The position numbers and the translations under genes are program-made. From NCBI RefSeq assembly GCF_001295925.1, contig NZ_LJHQ01000003.1, positions 62,001-126,000 of the forward strand: a DNA stretch of 64,000 nucleotides, written 5' to 3'. This document shows, piece after piece, positions 16,710 through 26,405 of this stretch. Source of the stretch: Allobosea sp. AAP35 (lineage in GTDB: Bacteria; Pseudomonadota; Alphaproteobacteria; Rhizobiales; Beijerinckiaceae). How positions within the stretch are numbered: position 1 is the first letter of the stretch; each line of letters begins with the position of its first letter. The notes under the pieces were generated by a model, which saw nothing but the letters and a program-made list of their open reading frames with translations, was not told the origin of the DNA and did no database searches.

Positions 16710-18137
16710 CTAATTCTTGGATCCGATCCGGACATGCTCCTCGCTCGGGACCGGCGGTTCGGCGTGAACGCCGGCGGCGCGGTTGGCCAGGATCGTGATG
16801 AACCACAACAGCACGCCGATCCCGATCAATATGCCGGCGATCTCGTACTGGACCATGTCGCGCCCGGTCCACGGTCCGGCGAAAAAGGCGCAGGTCAGCG
16901 CACCGAGCACAGGCAGACCGGTCGGCGTGCGGAAATGCGCGTGCTCGACGGTGTCCTTGCGCAGCATCAACACGGTGATGTTGACCACGGTGAACACGCA
17001 AAGCAGCAGAAGCGCGGTCGTGCCGCCGAGCGCGGGCACTTCGCCGACGAACGTGATCAGCCCGAAGGCGAGCAGCGTGGTGAAGCCGATCGCGATATAG
17101 GGCGTGTGCCGGGTCGCATGGACCTTGCCAAGAACCGGTGGCAGCACATGCTCGCGGCTCATGCCATAGACCAGGCGACTGGCCATCAGCATGTTGATCA
17201 GCGCGCTGTTGGCGACCGCGAACATCGTGATGAAACCGAAGATCCAGAGCGGGAAGTTCGGCGCGCCGGCCTGCACGACCTTCAGGAGCGGCGTCTCGCC
17301 CTCGCTAAGGTCCTCCGGCGACACGAGCGTGATCGCAGAGATCGAAACCAGGACATAGATCACGCCGGTGATGACGAGGCCCGACAGCAGCACCTTGGGG
17401 AAGATGCGGCTCGGGTCCTTGCTCTCCTCGGCCATGTTGACCGAGTCCTCGAAGCCCACCATCGCGAAGAAGGCGAGCGTCGTCGCTGCGATCACCGGCC
17501 AGAAAACGCCGCCATCGCCCGTCGTCTTGAAGTCGAGAACGCGCGAAACGTCGCCCTGGCCGGCCATGATCGCCATCGCACCGATGATGATGATGATCAG
17601 AAGCCCGGTGAGTTCGACGCAGGTCAGGACGACATTGGCCTTCACGCTCTCGCCGACGCCGCGCAGATTGACAGCCGCGATCAGGGCCATGAAGCCAAGC
17701 CCGACGACCGTGATCCAGACCGTGCCAGAGAGGGCCAGCCCCAGCGCATCCGACAGATTGGCGGCAAAGGCGCGCGAGGCGGTCGAAGCCGAGGTGATGC
17801 CCGAGCACATCACTGCGAAGGCGACGATGAAAGTGATGAAATGGACGCCGAAAGCTTTGTGCGTATACAGCGCCGCACCCGCCGCCCGCGGATATTTGGT
17901 GACCAGTTCGAGATAGCTGAAGGCGGTGATCATCGCGACGACGAAGGCGACCAGGAAAGGCAGCCAGACGGCGCCGCCGACCTGCTTGGCGACCTGGCCT
18001 GTCAGCGCATAGATGCCGGTGCCGAGAATGTCGCCGACGATGAACAACAGGAGCAGCCAGGGGCCCATCACGCGCTTCAGGGCGGGCTGTGTCCCCGTCT
18101 GCGCGGCGGGGGCAGGGGAGACGGGGGTAGCACTCAT
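16710..18137 (-). CDS. APC-superfamily amino acid permease
   Basis: A 475-residue inner-membrane transporter with about twelve helices. The first helix has the substrate-loop signature FIVGDILGTGIYALTG; a second helix carries VGFEDSVNMAEE, and FAVANSALINMLMASRLVYG follows. This is the APC family (cationic or neutral amino acid permeases and exchangers). No adjacent catabolic gene identifies the amino acid. It is transcribed away from the SDR gene at 18310, with 172 bp of shared upstream DNA. Confidence 0.88.
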   Translation of the reverse strand: MSATPVSPAPAAQTGTQPALKRVMGPWLLLLFIVGDILGTGIYALTGQVAKQVGGAVWLPFLVAFVVAMITAFSYLELVTKYPRAAGAALYTHKAFGVHFITFIVAFAVMCSGITSASTASRAFAANLSDALGLALSGTVWITVVGLGFMALIAAVNLRGVGESVKANVVLTCVELTGLLIIIIIGAMAIMAGQGDVSRVLDFKTTGDGGVFWPVIAATTLAFFAMVGFEDSVNMAEESKDPSRIFPKVLLSGLVITGVIYVLVSISAITLVSPEDLSEGETPLLKVVQAGAPNFPLWIFGFITMFAVANSALINMLMASRLVYGMSREHVLPPVLGKVHATRHTPYIAIGFTTLLAFGLITFVGEVPALGGTTALLLLCVFTVVNITVLMLRKDTVEHAHFRTPTGLPVLGALTCAFFAGPWTGRDMVQYEIAGILIGIGVLLWFITILANRAAGVHAEPPVPSEEHVRIGSKN

Positions 18138-18309
18138 GATGTCAGGCTCCGGCCGCAGGCTGAAGGCGGCATGCTACGAACACAGTCGTGCCGCAATTGT
18201 TCACCCGCGGCGAGGTTCATTCTCCAGGGCCCGCGTGACATCAGTGCCGCGAGCGTCAGAGTGGCTCGGGGTTTAGCTCCAGCGACATTCGTGAACGGAT
18301 GCTTCCGCA

Positions 18310-19353
18310 ATGAACAAGACGACGCCCGTGCTCGTGACCGGGGGCTCCGGCTTCCTCGCCGGCCACTGCATCCTCGCCTTGCTGGAGGCGGGGCATGAGG
18401 TCCGCACAACCTTGCGTTCACCGGAGCGCGAGGCCGCCTTGCGCGCCGAACTCGCCGTCGCCGGAGCAAACCCGGAAGGACGCTTGCAGGTCTGCACGGC
18501 CGATCTGACGGCGGACGCAGGCTGGGCCGGGGCCGTGGCCGGCTGCGGCCTGGTTCTGCACGTCGCCTCGCCCCTGTCATCGGCGGCGCCGAAGCACGAA
18601 GACGAGCTGATCGGTCCGGCGCGCGAGGGCACGCTGCGGGTCCTGCGCGCAGCCCACGCAGCCGGCGTCGGGCGCGTCGTCCTGACCTCGTCCTTTGCGG
18701 CCATCGGCTATGGGCGCATCCTCGAGCGGCCCTTTTCCGAGGGCGACTGGACGGATGCGTCGGCCCCTGGGCTTGCCGCCTATCCGCAATCCAAGACCCT
18801 GGCCGAGCGCGCCGCCTGGGACTTTATCGATGGCGAGGGCAGGGGACTGGAGCTTGCGGTGATCAACCCCGTCGGCATCTTCGGCCCGCTGTTGGGGCCC
18901 GACATGTCCGCCTCGATCCTGCTCATCAAGGCGATGCTCGAAGGCAGGCTCCCCGCTTTGCCTCGGCTGATGTTCGGCGTGGTCGATGTGCGCGACGTCG
19001 CCGATCTGCATCTGCGGGCGATGACGGACCCGGCCGCCGCCAATGAGCGCTTCATCGCCACGGCTGGCGATTTCATGACAATGCAGGAGATCGCCCAGGT
19101 GTTGCGCGATCGGCTCGGTCCGGCTGCCGGCAAGGTCTCGACCCGCGTGCTGCCGGATTGGCTGGTGCGCCTCGTTGCCGTCTTCAGCGCAGCCGCGCGG
19201 CAAGCCGCGACACCGGAACTCGGCCGCAGCAAGACCGCCAGCAGCGCCAAGGCGCGCGCCATGCTGGGCTGGGAGCCGCGCCCGGCCGTCGACGCGCTGG
19301 CCGCGACCGGCGACAGCCTGATCCGACTGGGGCTGGTCGGGCGAAGCGGCTGA
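18310..19353 (+). CDS. NAD(P)-dependent reductase, dihydroflavonol reductase-like extended SDR
   Basis: A 347-residue extended short-chain dehydrogenase. It has the N-terminal Rossmann motif VTGGSGFLAGH (TGxxGxxG), LHVASPL, the catalytic YPQSK (Tyr and Lys) and VINPVGIFGP. This resembles dihydroflavonol-4-reductase/cinnamoyl-CoA reductase or aldehyde-reductase relatives, which reduce small carbonyl compounds in the cytoplasm. The substrate is not known. It is convergent with the Tct operon. Confidence 0.85.
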   Translation: MNKTTPVLVTGGSGFLAGHCILALLEAGHEVRTTLRSPEREAALRAELAVAGANPEGRLQVCTADLTADAGWAGAVAGCGLVLHVASPLSSAAPKHEDELIGPAREGTLRVLRAAHAAGVGRVVLTSSFAAIGYGRILERPFSEGDWTDASAPGLAAYPQSKTLAERAAWDFIDGEGRGLELAVINPVGIFGPLLGPDMSASILLIKAMLEGRLPALPRLMFGVVDVRDVADLHLRAMTDPAAANERFIATAGDFMTMQEIAQVLRDRLGPAAGKVSTRVLPDWLVRLVAVFSAAARQAATPELGRSKTASSAKARAMLGWEPRPAVDALAATGDSLIRLGLVGRSG

Positions 19354-19372
19354 CGCGGCCACGGTTCGGGTT

Positions 19373-19394
19373 CCCGTCACGCCTCTCTGACGGG
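19373..19394. terminator. short hairpin between convergent genes
   Basis: A 7-bp stem CCCGTCA/TGACGGG with an 8-nt loop lies between the SDR gene and tctA. There is no T-run on either side, so it is at best a weak terminator. Confidence 0.4.
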
Positions 19395-19419
19395 TGAGCG
19401 ACCGCGAATGGTCGTCTCC

Positions 19420-20919
19420 TCAATCCTCGCTCGCCTTGAACTGGTTCAGCCCCTTCATCACGAAGGGCGCAACCAGCGCGATGAAGGCCACGCCCAGCAG
19501 CGTCGCGGAAATCGGGTTTTCGAGCAGGATCATCGGGTCGCCGAGGCTGATCTGCAGCGCGCGACGCAATTGCGCCTCCGCCATCGGGCCCAGGATCAGC
19601 CCGACCACCATCGGCGCGACCGGATAGTCGTAGCGCCGCATCAGATAGCCGAGATAGCCGAACAGGAAGAGCAGGCCGAGTTCGACCGGGGAGGCGTTGA
19701 CCGCGAGCGTGCCCATCGTCGCGAAGACCAGGATGCCGGCATAGAGCCAGGGCTGCGGCACGGCGAGCAGCTTCACCCATAGCCCGATCAACGGCAGGTT
19801 CAGGATCACCAGCATGACGTTGGCGATGAACAGCGAGGCGATCAGGCCCCAGACCAGATCGGGTTTTTCGGCAAACAGCAGCGGGCCGGGGTTGAGCCCG
19901 TATTGCTGGAAGCCCGCCAGCATGATCGCCGCGGTCGCCGAGGTCGGCAGGCCGAGCGTCAGCAAAGGCACCAGCGTGCCGGCCGCCGAGGCGTTGTTGG
20001 CCGCTTCCGGCCCCGCGACGCCCTCGATCGCGCCCTTGCCGAACTCTTCGGGGTATTTGCAGAGCTTCTTCTCGGTCGAGTAGCTGAGGAAGGTCGGCAC
20101 CTCGGCGCCGCCGGCAGGCAGCGCACCGATCGGGAAGCCATAGGCGGTGCCGCGCAGCCAGGGCGCCCAGGAGCGCTTCCAATCCTCTTTGCTCATCCAT
20201 AGCGAGCCCTTGATCGCGATGATCTCCTCGGGATCGCGGAAGCGCTTGGAGGCGACGTAGAGCGCCTCGCCAACCGCAAACAGCCCGACCGCCAGCGTCG
20301 TCACCTCGATGCCGTTGAGCAGTTCGGGCACCCCGAACGTCAGCCGCGCCTGGCCGGTCAGCCGGTCGATGCCGACGAGCCCGAGCGTGATGCCCAGGAA
20401 CAGGCTGGTCAGCCCGCGCAGCGGCGAATCGCCGAAGGTTGCCGAGACCGTGACGAAGGCGACGATCATCAGCGCGAAATAGTCCCATGGCCCGAATTTG
20501 ATCGCGACCTCGACGAGCCAGGGCGCCAGGAAGGCGAGCCCGATCGTGGCGATCAAGCCGGCGACGAAGGAGCCGATCGCGGCAGTGGCCAGTGCCGGGC
20601 CGCCGCGGCCCGCCTTTGCCATCTTCGAGCCTTCGAGCGCGGTCGCCAGCGAGGCGCTTTCGCCCGGCGCATTGAGCAGGATGGCGGTCGTCGAGCCGCC
20701 ATACATGCCGCCATAATAGATGCCGGCGAACATGATCAGCGAGCCGGCGGGGTCGAGCTTGAAGGTGACCGGCAGCAAGAGCGCCACCGTCAGCGCCGGG
20801 CCGATGCCCGGCAGCACGCCCACCGCGGTGCCGAGAAACACGCCGATCAGGCAGAACATCAGCTTGGACGGCTCGAGCGCGACGCTGAAGCCGTTGAGGA
20901 GCGAAAGCGTGGTTTCCAT
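19420..20919 (-). CDS. tctA: tripartite tricarboxylate transporter, large permease TctA
   Basis: A 499-residue membrane protein with about twelve helices. TctA marks are the N-terminal [40 protein letters not shown] and, in the second half, [18 protein letters not shown]. Together with TctB and the periplasmic TctC it imports citrate or another carboxylate using an ion gradient. It starts 12 bp after tctB. No tctDE two-component system is adjacent. Confidence 0.94.
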   Translation of the reverse strand: METTLSLLNGFSVALEPSKLMFCLIGVFLGTAVGVLPGIGPALTVALLLPVTFKLDPAGSLIMFAGIYYGGMYGGSTTAILLNAPGESASLATALEGSKMAKAGRGGPALATAAIGSFVAGLIATIGLAFLAPWLVEVAIKFGPWDYFALMIVAFVTVSATFGDSPLRGLTSLFLGITLGLVGIDRLTGQARLTFGVPELLNGIEVTTLAVGLFAVGEALYVASKRFRDPEEIIAIKGSLWMSKEDWKRSWAPWLRGTAYGFPIGALPAGGAEVPTFLSYSTEKKLCKYPEEFGKGAIEGVAGPEAANNASAAGTLVPLLTLGLPTSATAAIMLAGFQQYGLNPGPLLFAEKPDLVWGLIASLFIANVMLVILNLPLIGLWVKLLAVPQPWLYAGILVFATMGTLAVNASPVELGLLFLFGYLGYLMRRYDYPVAPMVVGLILGPMAEAQLRRALQISLGDPMILLENPISATLLGVAFIALVAPFVMKGLNQFKASED

Positions 20920-20931
20920 GGCCGGCGGTCC

Positions 20932-21411
20932 TCAGAGGAACAGGCGTTCGAGAGGCCCGGCCGGCAGCAGCAGGGTCAGGAGCTTGGCGAAGACGAGGAA
21001 GATGGTCAGGCCGAGGACGAAGCCGATGGCGGCGTCGGTCGCGAGCGCGCGCCGGCCGAAGCCGCGCGCCGTGAACGAAAACAGGATCGTGACGGCGATG
21101 GTGAAGCCACCGCCCAGCCCGATGCAGGCAATCAGCCCGACGAGGCCGCCGATGATCCAGAGCAGGGCGCCACGATCGGCCTCCTCGGGCTTGGGCAGGC
21201 CGTTGCGAAAGGCGACGAAGAAGTGCGCCAGCCCCAGCACCACCAGCCCGACGCAGGCGACATAGGGCATGGCCGTCGGCCCGATGCCGTAATTCGAGGT
21301 GATCGTCTGCTGCGAGGCGTCGTAATAGACGACGCCTGCGAGCGCGAGCAGGAGTAATCCGACGATCAGGGCGGGCCGGTCGGCGCCGCGCGCCAGTTTT
21401 TCGTTCGTCAT
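20932..21411 (-). CDS. tctB: tripartite tricarboxylate transporter, small subunit TctB
   Basis: A 159-residue protein with four hydrophobic helices. It contains YGIGPTAMPYVACVGLVVLG and, in the C-terminal half, GRRALATDAAIGFVLGLTIFLVF, the usual TctB pattern. ATG 21411 is chosen: the longer open frame is not hydrophobic and overlaps the hairpin downstream of tctC. It lies between tctC and tctA. Confidence 0.9.
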   Translation of the reverse strand: MTNEKLARGADRPALIVGLLLLALAGVVYYDASQQTITSNYGIGPTAMPYVACVGLVVLGLAHFFVAFRNGLPKPEEADRGALLWIIGGLVGLIACIGLGGGFTIAVTILFSFTARGFGRRALATDAAIGFVLGLTIFLVFAKLLTLLLPAGPLERLFL

Positions 21412-21466
21412 GGCCGTTCCGTCGTCGGGCGATGTGTCAGCTGGAAAGGTTTGCCACAGGCGCGAA

Positions 21467-21488
21467 GGGGGCCGATGGCCCGGCCCCC
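21467..21488. terminator. GC hairpin between tctC and tctB
   Basis: Perfect 8-bp stem GGGGGCCG/CGGCCCCC with a 6-nt loop, 28 bp after the tctC stop. It has no T-run on the minus strand. Such hairpins commonly reduce read-through or stabilise the upstream message, which would favour binding protein over membrane subunits. Confidence 0.5.
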
Positions 21489-21515
21489 TTCCTCGTTTAG
21501 GGCGGTGTGAAGGCC

Positions 21516-22478
21516 TTACTTCACCAGGCCGACATCCGTCATCACTTTGGCGACGCGGATCTGCTCGGCCTTCAGGAAGGTTTCGAAATCGGCGCCGCCG
21601 AGATAGGCGTCGTCCCAGCCGCGAGCCTTGAGGATCTCGGCCCATTCCTTGGACTTGACCAGCTTGCCGATCGCCTCCGACAGCGTCTTGGTCTGCTCGG
21701 CGGAAAGGCCGGGAGGGGCGACGACCGAGCGCCAGTTCATCAGCTCCAGATTGACGCCGCCTTCCTTGAGGGTCGGGGCATCAGGAGCGTTGGCCAGACG
21801 GGCGGCCGACGAGACGCCCACCACGCGCAGCTTGCCAGCCTTGATCTGGCCCTCGAACTCGCCATAGCCGGAGATGCCGGCCGTGACGCGCCCGCCGAGC
21901 ATGGCGGCCAGCGCCTCGCCACCGCCCGAGAACGGAATATAGTTGATCTTCTTCGGGTCGCCGCCGGCAGCCTCGGCAAAGAGGGCGGCCAGGATGTGGT
22001 CGGCGCCGCCCGCCGAGCCACCGGCCCAGGTCACCTTGGCCGGATCGGCCTTGACGCGCTCGGCCAGATCCTTGGCGGTCTTGATCGGCGAATCCGTCGG
22101 CACCACGATGACCAGCGCCTCGGCGGTCAGCCTTGCGATCGGCGTCGTCTGCGACAGGTTGACCGGCGATTTGTTGAGCAGGATCGCGCCGACCATGACA
22201 AAGCCGTTGACCATCAGCTGCGAGCCGTCGCCCTTGGCGTTGATCAGCTGGGCGAGGCCGATCGTGCCGCCGGCGCCGGTGACATTGGTCACCTGCACGC
22301 TCTTGGCGATGCCCGACGCGGTCAGCGCCTGCTGCATCGAGCGCGCCGTGCCGTCCCAGCCGCCGCCTGGCGAGGCCGGGGCCATGATTTTGAGCTCGAG
22401 CTGGGCGAAGGCGGCGGTTGAGAGACCGGCCAGGGCGACTGCCGCAATGGCGCCGCGTTTCAAAACGGATGTGAGCAT
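21516..22478 (-). CDS. tctC: tripartite tricarboxylate transporter binding protein TctC
   Basis: A 320-residue periplasmic receptor with a Sec signal peptide ending TAAFA. It carries the Bug/TctC marks IMAPASPGGGWDGTAR near the mature N-terminus, VTNVTGAGGTIGLAQL, VTWAGGSAGGADHILAAL and VGVSSAARL. It binds a carboxylate for TctBA. ATG 22478 is preceded by GGAGGAAA at 8-10 bases, a strong ribosome-binding site. First gene of the operon; the carboxylate ligand is unknown. Confidence 0.93.
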   Translation of the reverse strand: MLTSVLKRGAIAAVALAGLSTAAFAQLELKIMAPASPGGGWDGTARSMQQALTASGIAKSVQVTNVTGAGGTIGLAQLINAKGDGSQLMVNGFVMVGAILLNKSPVNLSQTTPIARLTAEALVIVVPTDSPIKTAKDLAERVKADPAKVTWAGGSAGGADHILAALFAEAAGGDPKKINYIPFSGGGEALAAMLGGRVTAGISGYGEFEGQIKAGKLRVVGVSSAARLANAPDAPTLKEGGVNLELMNWRSVVAPPGLSAEQTKTLSEAIGKLVKSKEWAEILKARGWDDAYLGGADFETFLKAEQIRVAKVMTDVGLVK

Positions 22479-22712
22479 GGTGTTTCCTCCGCACGCGGAT
22501 TTGCCCGCGCAGTTTTGGGACGACGTCGCCAGTGGCACTTTGCCGCGTCGGGCGTCAATTGCGGTCGATCGAATAATCGCAAGACACGACAATATGACTG
22601 TTCCGGTCCGGTGCAAGCAGGCTGCAAAAATGCTGGTCGGGCCCAACGCCTTGCCGCCGCAGCGGCATCTCACCCCTAGTCGTCCGAAGCGCGATCGCGT
22701 AAGCGCAGCCCC

Positions 22713-24002
22713 ATGAGCAACCCCACCTTTTCCCGCCAGCCGTTGCGGGCCGGTTCCGCGCCTGCGCTCTGGTCGGCGCGATGGGCGATGGTGGGCCACG
22801 CCCTGCTCGTGGCCCTGCCGCTGTCCATGTGGATCGCCAACCGCTCTGCTCCCCTGATGCTCGCTCTGGCCGCGGTGGCTTTTGCCGCCGCCTGCCTCTT
22901 GTCCGAGGGCTGGCGCGCCCCGGCGCATCGAATACTGGCTCTCTGCCGCGATCCGATCGGGCTTGCGCTCTGCGGCTTCCTGCTGTGGTCGCTGGTGACG
23001 CTGGCCGGGAGCCACCGCCCTGTTGCGGGCCTCGCGGCCTGGGGCGAACTCGCCTTGCCGCTGGCCTGCGGCGCCGTCATCGCCGTCAGCCGCCTGTTCC
23101 GGCCCGGCATCTCGCTAGGCCGCGCCCTCGCGCTCAGCATCATCGCCGCTGTGTCTTTCATGCTGGTGGAGTTGGCGACGGATCTTGCATTGCGCATCAT
23201 GCTCGACATCGGCCGGCAGCAGAGCTTCATCTTCAACCGGCCGATCCTGACCTGCCTCATGCTGTCGTCGGCAGCTCTGGCCACGCTGCGGGCCGGTGCC
23301 GGCACGCGCCGACGCGACGGCCTGCTCGCGGCGCTCGTGGTTCTCGCCGCCGGCATCGCCAGTTTCGGCTCGGAGAGCGGTGCCGCCGGCCTCGGCTTCA
23401 TCCTGATGGCACTCGTCTGGATGGCGGCGCGGGTGCTGCCGCGATTGACGCTCTGGGCCGTCATGGCGGGTTTTGCCGCGACGATGGCTTTCGCCCCCGC
23501 GATGGGTCGGCTCGGTGACGCAGCCCTGCCGCCGTCGCTGCACGAGCGCCTGGCGAATTCGCATTCGCGCGACCGCGTCGATATCTGGCTCAGCTTCGGC
23601 GAGGCGGCAATGGCCCGCCCGCTGCTCGGCGCCGGCTTCGGCACCTCGCCGACGCTCGACCGGCACCCGGTCGCGCTCGCCGTGTCGGAGCCGCATCGCA
23701 AACTGCTTGCCGTCGGCCACCCGCATAATGCGCCGCTGCAGGCCTGGGCCGAGACCGGCGCGATCGGTGCGGCGCTGCTGACCTTTGCAGGTCTGGCATT
23801 GCTGTATCGGCTGAGGCGACTGGGCGCGCGGGATCTGGCGCCGCGGCTGGCGCTGTTTGCATCGGCTTTCGGCATCGCGTCGGTGGCGCATGGCGCCTGG
23901 CAAGGCTGGTGGATCGCGGCGCTGACCGTCGCTACCCTCTGGCTCGCGGCGACGCTGCCGCAAACAGCCGGCTCGCCGACCGCGCTCACACGGGACATAT
24001 GA
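22713..24002 (+). CDS. O-antigen ligase/polymerase-like membrane protein
   Basis: A 429-residue protein with about ten to twelve hydrophobic helices and a large loop holding LANSHSRDRVDIWLSFGEA and PLLGAGFGTSP, followed by VGHPHNAPLQAWAETG. The loop with HNAxLQ-WxExG is the hallmark of the Wzy_C/O-antigen ligase (WaaL-like) family. It likely joins or polymerises a surface glycan. No other polysaccharide genes are adjacent. It is 9 bp upstream of gor, so the two are probably co-transcribed. Confidence 0.82.
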   Translation: MSNPTFSRQPLRAGSAPALWSARWAMVGHALLVALPLSMWIANRSAPLMLALAAVAFAAACLLSEGWRAPAHRILALCRDPIGLALCGFLLWSLVTLAGSHRPVAGLAAWGELALPLACGAVIAVSRLFRPGISLGRALALSIIAAVSFMLVELATDLALRIMLDIGRQQSFIFNRPILTCLMLSSAALATLRAGAGTRRRDGLLAALVVLAAGIASFGSESGAAGLGFILMALVWMAARVLPRLTLWAVMAGFAATMAFAPAMGRLGDAALPPSLHERLANSHSRDRVDIWLSFGEAAMARPLLGAGFGTSPTLDRHPVALAVSEPHRKLLAVGHPHNAPLQAWAETGAIGAALLTFAGLALLYRLRRLGARDLAPRLALFASAFGIASVAHGAWQGWWIAALTVATLWLAATLPQTAGSPTALTRDI

Positions 24003-24011
24003 GAGGGCATC

Positions 24012-25379
24012 ATGGCTGAGTTCGACGTCGATCTGTTCGTCATCGGGGCTGGCTCCGGCGGCACCCGCGCCGCCCGAATCGCGGCCGGTCATGGCGCGCG
24101 TGTCATGATTGCGGAGGAGGACCGCATCGGCGGCACCTGTGTGATCCGCGGCTGCGTGCCCAAGAAGCTCTTCGTCTATGCCAGCCGCTTCGCCGAGGAT
24201 GTCGAGGATGCGGCCGGCTTCGGCTGGACCGTGCAAAAGCCGAGCTTCGACTGGCCGACCCTGCGCGATGCGGTGGCCAACGAGGTGACGCGGCTATCGG
24301 GCCTTTATCGCAAGGGGCTCGACGCTGCCGGCGTCACGATCCGCGAGGAGCGTGCGACCGTGGTCGACGGCCACACCGTGCGTCTGGCAAAAAGCGGCGA
24401 GACGGTCCGCGCCCGCCACATCCTGGTGGCGACAGGGGGCTGGCCCGCTTTCGATCCGCCGATCCCGGGCGGGGAGCTCGGAATCTCTTCGAACGAGATC
24501 TTCCATCTCCCGAGCTTGCCCAAGCGGATGCTGATCGTTGGCGGCGGCTATATTGCGCTCGAATTTGCCAGCCTGTTCGTGCGCCTGGGCGTCGATGTCA
24601 CCGTGCTTCACCGCGGCGACAATGTTCTGCGCGGATTCGACGAGGACATCCGCAACCGCCTGCGCGACGCGCTCGAACATGCGGGCATCACGTTCCGCCT
24701 GGGCTGCACGGTCGAGCGTATCGAGCTTCTGCCCGACGGCGCGCGCCGTGCCCATTGTGCCAGCGGCGATCCGATCGATGCCGAGGTGGTTCTGGTCGCG
24801 ACCGGCCGCCGCCCCCATACGGTCGGCCTTGGCCTGGCGGAAGCCGGCGTCGAGCTCGGTTCGCTGGGCGAGGTCATCGTCGATGCCAATTCCGCCAGCA
24901 GCGTGCCCTCGATTCATGCCGTCGGCGATGTCACCAACCGCGTCAACCTGACCCCGGTCGCCATCCGCGAGGGCCATGCCTTCGCCGACTCGACCTTCGG
25001 TGGCAAGCCCTGGCAGATGGACCACGGCCTGATCGCCTCGGCGGTCTTCACCACGCCGGAGATCGGCACGATCGGCCTGTCGGAGGTTCAGGCGGCAGCG
25101 GGAGATCGCGAACTTCGCATCTTCGAATCCGGCTTCCGTCCGATGAAGGCGACGATCTCGGGCCGGTCTGAGCGCATCTACATGAAGCTCGTCGTGGATG
25201 CGCAGACCGACAAGGTGCTGGGCGTCCACATCCTCGGCCATGATGCGGGCGAGATCATCCAGGCGGTGGCCATCGCCGTGACGATGGGCGCGACCAAGGC
25301 CGATTTCGACCGCACCATCGCTCTGCACCCGAGCGCGGCTGAAGAACTGGTGACGATGCGGACGGCGCGGGCAAAGTAG
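24012..25379 (+). CDS. gor: glutathione-disulfide reductase
   Basis: A 455-residue FAD/NADPH oxidoreductase. FAD-binding GAGSGGTRAAR near residue 12; redox-active disulfide Cys43/Cys48 in GGTCVIRGCVPKKL; NADPH domain VGGGYIALEFASLF; central VATGRRP; and C-terminal catalytic HPSAAEE. The pattern is Gor rather than mercuric reductase or lipoamide dehydrogenase. It reduces GSSG to GSH in the cytoplasm. It follows the O-antigen ligase-like gene by 9 bp. Confidence 0.94.
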   Translation: MAEFDVDLFVIGAGSGGTRAARIAAGHGARVMIAEEDRIGGTCVIRGCVPKKLFVYASRFAEDVEDAAGFGWTVQKPSFDWPTLRDAVANEVTRLSGLYRKGLDAAGVTIREERATVVDGHTVRLAKSGETVRARHILVATGGWPAFDPPIPGGELGISSNEIFHLPSLPKRMLIVGGGYIALEFASLFVRLGVDVTVLHRGDNVLRGFDEDIRNRLRDALEHAGITFRLGCTVERIELLPDGARRAHCASGDPIDAEVVLVATGRRPHTVGLGLAEAGVELGSLGEVIVDANSASSVPSIHAVGDVTNRVNLTPVAIREGHAFADSTFGGKPWQMDHGLIASAVFTTPEIGTIGLSEVQAAAGDRELRIFESGFRPMKATISGRSERIYMKLVVDAQTDKVLGVHILGHDAGEIIQAVAIAVTMGATKADFDRTIALHPSAAEELVTMRTARAK

Positions 25380-25425
25380 CGGACCGAGGTAGCGGGACGA
25401 TTGCGTCGAGGCGCCGTCGAGCCTA

Positions 25426-25454
25426 TTCTAGAAAGCCTGGAGCGCATTCTAGAA
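25426..25454. promoter_or_regulatory. paired palindromes, putative VapBC operator
   Basis: The 8-bp palindrome TTCTAGAA occurs twice, at 25426-25433 and 25447-25454, with centres 21 bp apart (two helical turns), just ahead of the vapB ribosome-binding site. Paired palindromes on one helix face are typical of antitoxin-bound operators for autoregulation. Binding is inferred. Confidence 0.6.
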
Positions 25455-25466
25455 CGAGGTGTGCCG

Positions 25467-25715
25467 ATGGGCATCAGCATCAAGAACGACGAGGTCGAGG
25501 CGCTGGCCCGCAAGCTTGCAACCAAGCACGGCAAGGGCCTGACCGAGATCGTCCACGACGCCTTGCGCGAGAAGGCCGAGCGCGAGGCCGCCGAGCCGAC
25601 GCTATGGGAGAAGCTCGCGCCGATCCATGCCAAGCTAGCTGCCATGCCAGATAGCGGCCTTCCCGCCGATCGGGCCTTCTATGACGAGATCAACGGCGAG
25701 GATGAACGACGTTGA
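25467..25715 (+). CDS. VapB-type antitoxin
   Basis: An 82-residue protein. The N-terminal MGISIKNDEVEALARKLATK matches the Rv0623/PSK family of VapB-like transcription factor domains, a ribbon-helix-helix-type DNA-binding head; the tail (about 45-82) is acidic and Ala-rich and would wrap the toxin. ATG 25467 has GAGG seven bases upstream. Its TGA overlaps the toxin's TTG start. It likely represses its own operon through the paired palindromes upstream. Confidence 0.85.
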   Translation: MGISIKNDEVEALARKLATKHGKGLTEIVHDALREKAEREAAEPTLWEKLAPIHAKLAAMPDSGLPADRAFYDEINGEDERR

Positions 25716-26119
25716 TCGTTATCGATGCGTCGGCGCTCGTCTCGATCTTGATGCCCGAACATGATGGCGCTCTCCTGTCCGAACGCCTTAGCCGAAACCG
25801 GTCCTCGCGGCGCTTCGTCTCTACGGTCTCGATCTGGGAGGCTGCATGCGCGGTTGGCAGGCTCAAAAACTGCGACCGAAAGCTCGGCCTGCAGTTGGTC
25901 GACGAGATCATTTCGACGCTCGCGATCGCCCCCATTGCTCCCGACATCGCAGTCACAGCACTCGCTGTCGAGGCGGCCGAGCGTTACGGGATGGGACCGG
26001 GACGTCCTGGCATCCTCAATCTCGGGGACTGCTTTTCCTACGCCACGGCCAAGCATCTTGGTGCTGCGCTGCTGTTCAAGGGCAATGATTTCGGCCGGAC
26101 TGACATCGAGCCGGCGTAA
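25712..26119 (+). CDS. VapC-type PIN-domain toxin
   Basis: A 135-residue PIN ribonuclease. Acidic active-site residues are visible: Asp5 in MIVIDASAL, Glu43 in SIWEAACA, Asp106 in LNLGDCFSYA and a C-terminal Asp in GNDF. All four positions look intact, so RNase activity is expected. The start is TTG 25712, overlapping the vapB stop (TTGA); the slow start codon fits lower toxin than antitoxin output. Targets of VapC toxins are usually tRNA or rRNA. Confidence 0.88.
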   Translation: MIVIDASALVSILMPEHDGALLSERLSRNRSSRRFVSTVSIWEAACAVGRLKNCDRKLGLQLVDEIISTLAIAPIAPDIAVTALAVEAAERYGMGPGRPGILNLGDCFSYATAKHLGAALLFKGNDFGRTDIEPA

Positions 26120-26405
26120 CCGCCGAATAGGGCCGGCGCGCCGCCGTCGCCGTTGATGCAGGCTCCGAACAGGTTGAATCGCGGCCTCATCGCCTTCGTG
26201 CGGTTTGCGAGGAGCCGGAATCGATCTGGGAGCCGTTGCCTGCATGCTCCTGAAACGATTCAGCTTTTGCTAACCATGTTTGCGGGCCTGCAGAGATCGA
26301 TCTCCAAACAGGTCACGGTGGCCATCGCGCGCCCAGGGGTGTATAGGCCCGCCTTCGCGCTTCAAAGAGGTTAACCGGCGCGACTTTGAGTTAGGAGCAG
26401 GAGCC

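Noticed and set aside
26120..26405. Leader region of DAHP synthase considered as attenuator or riboswitch
   Set aside because: No short peptide rich in aromatic codons followed by alternative hairpins was found, and no known riboswitch core was recognised.
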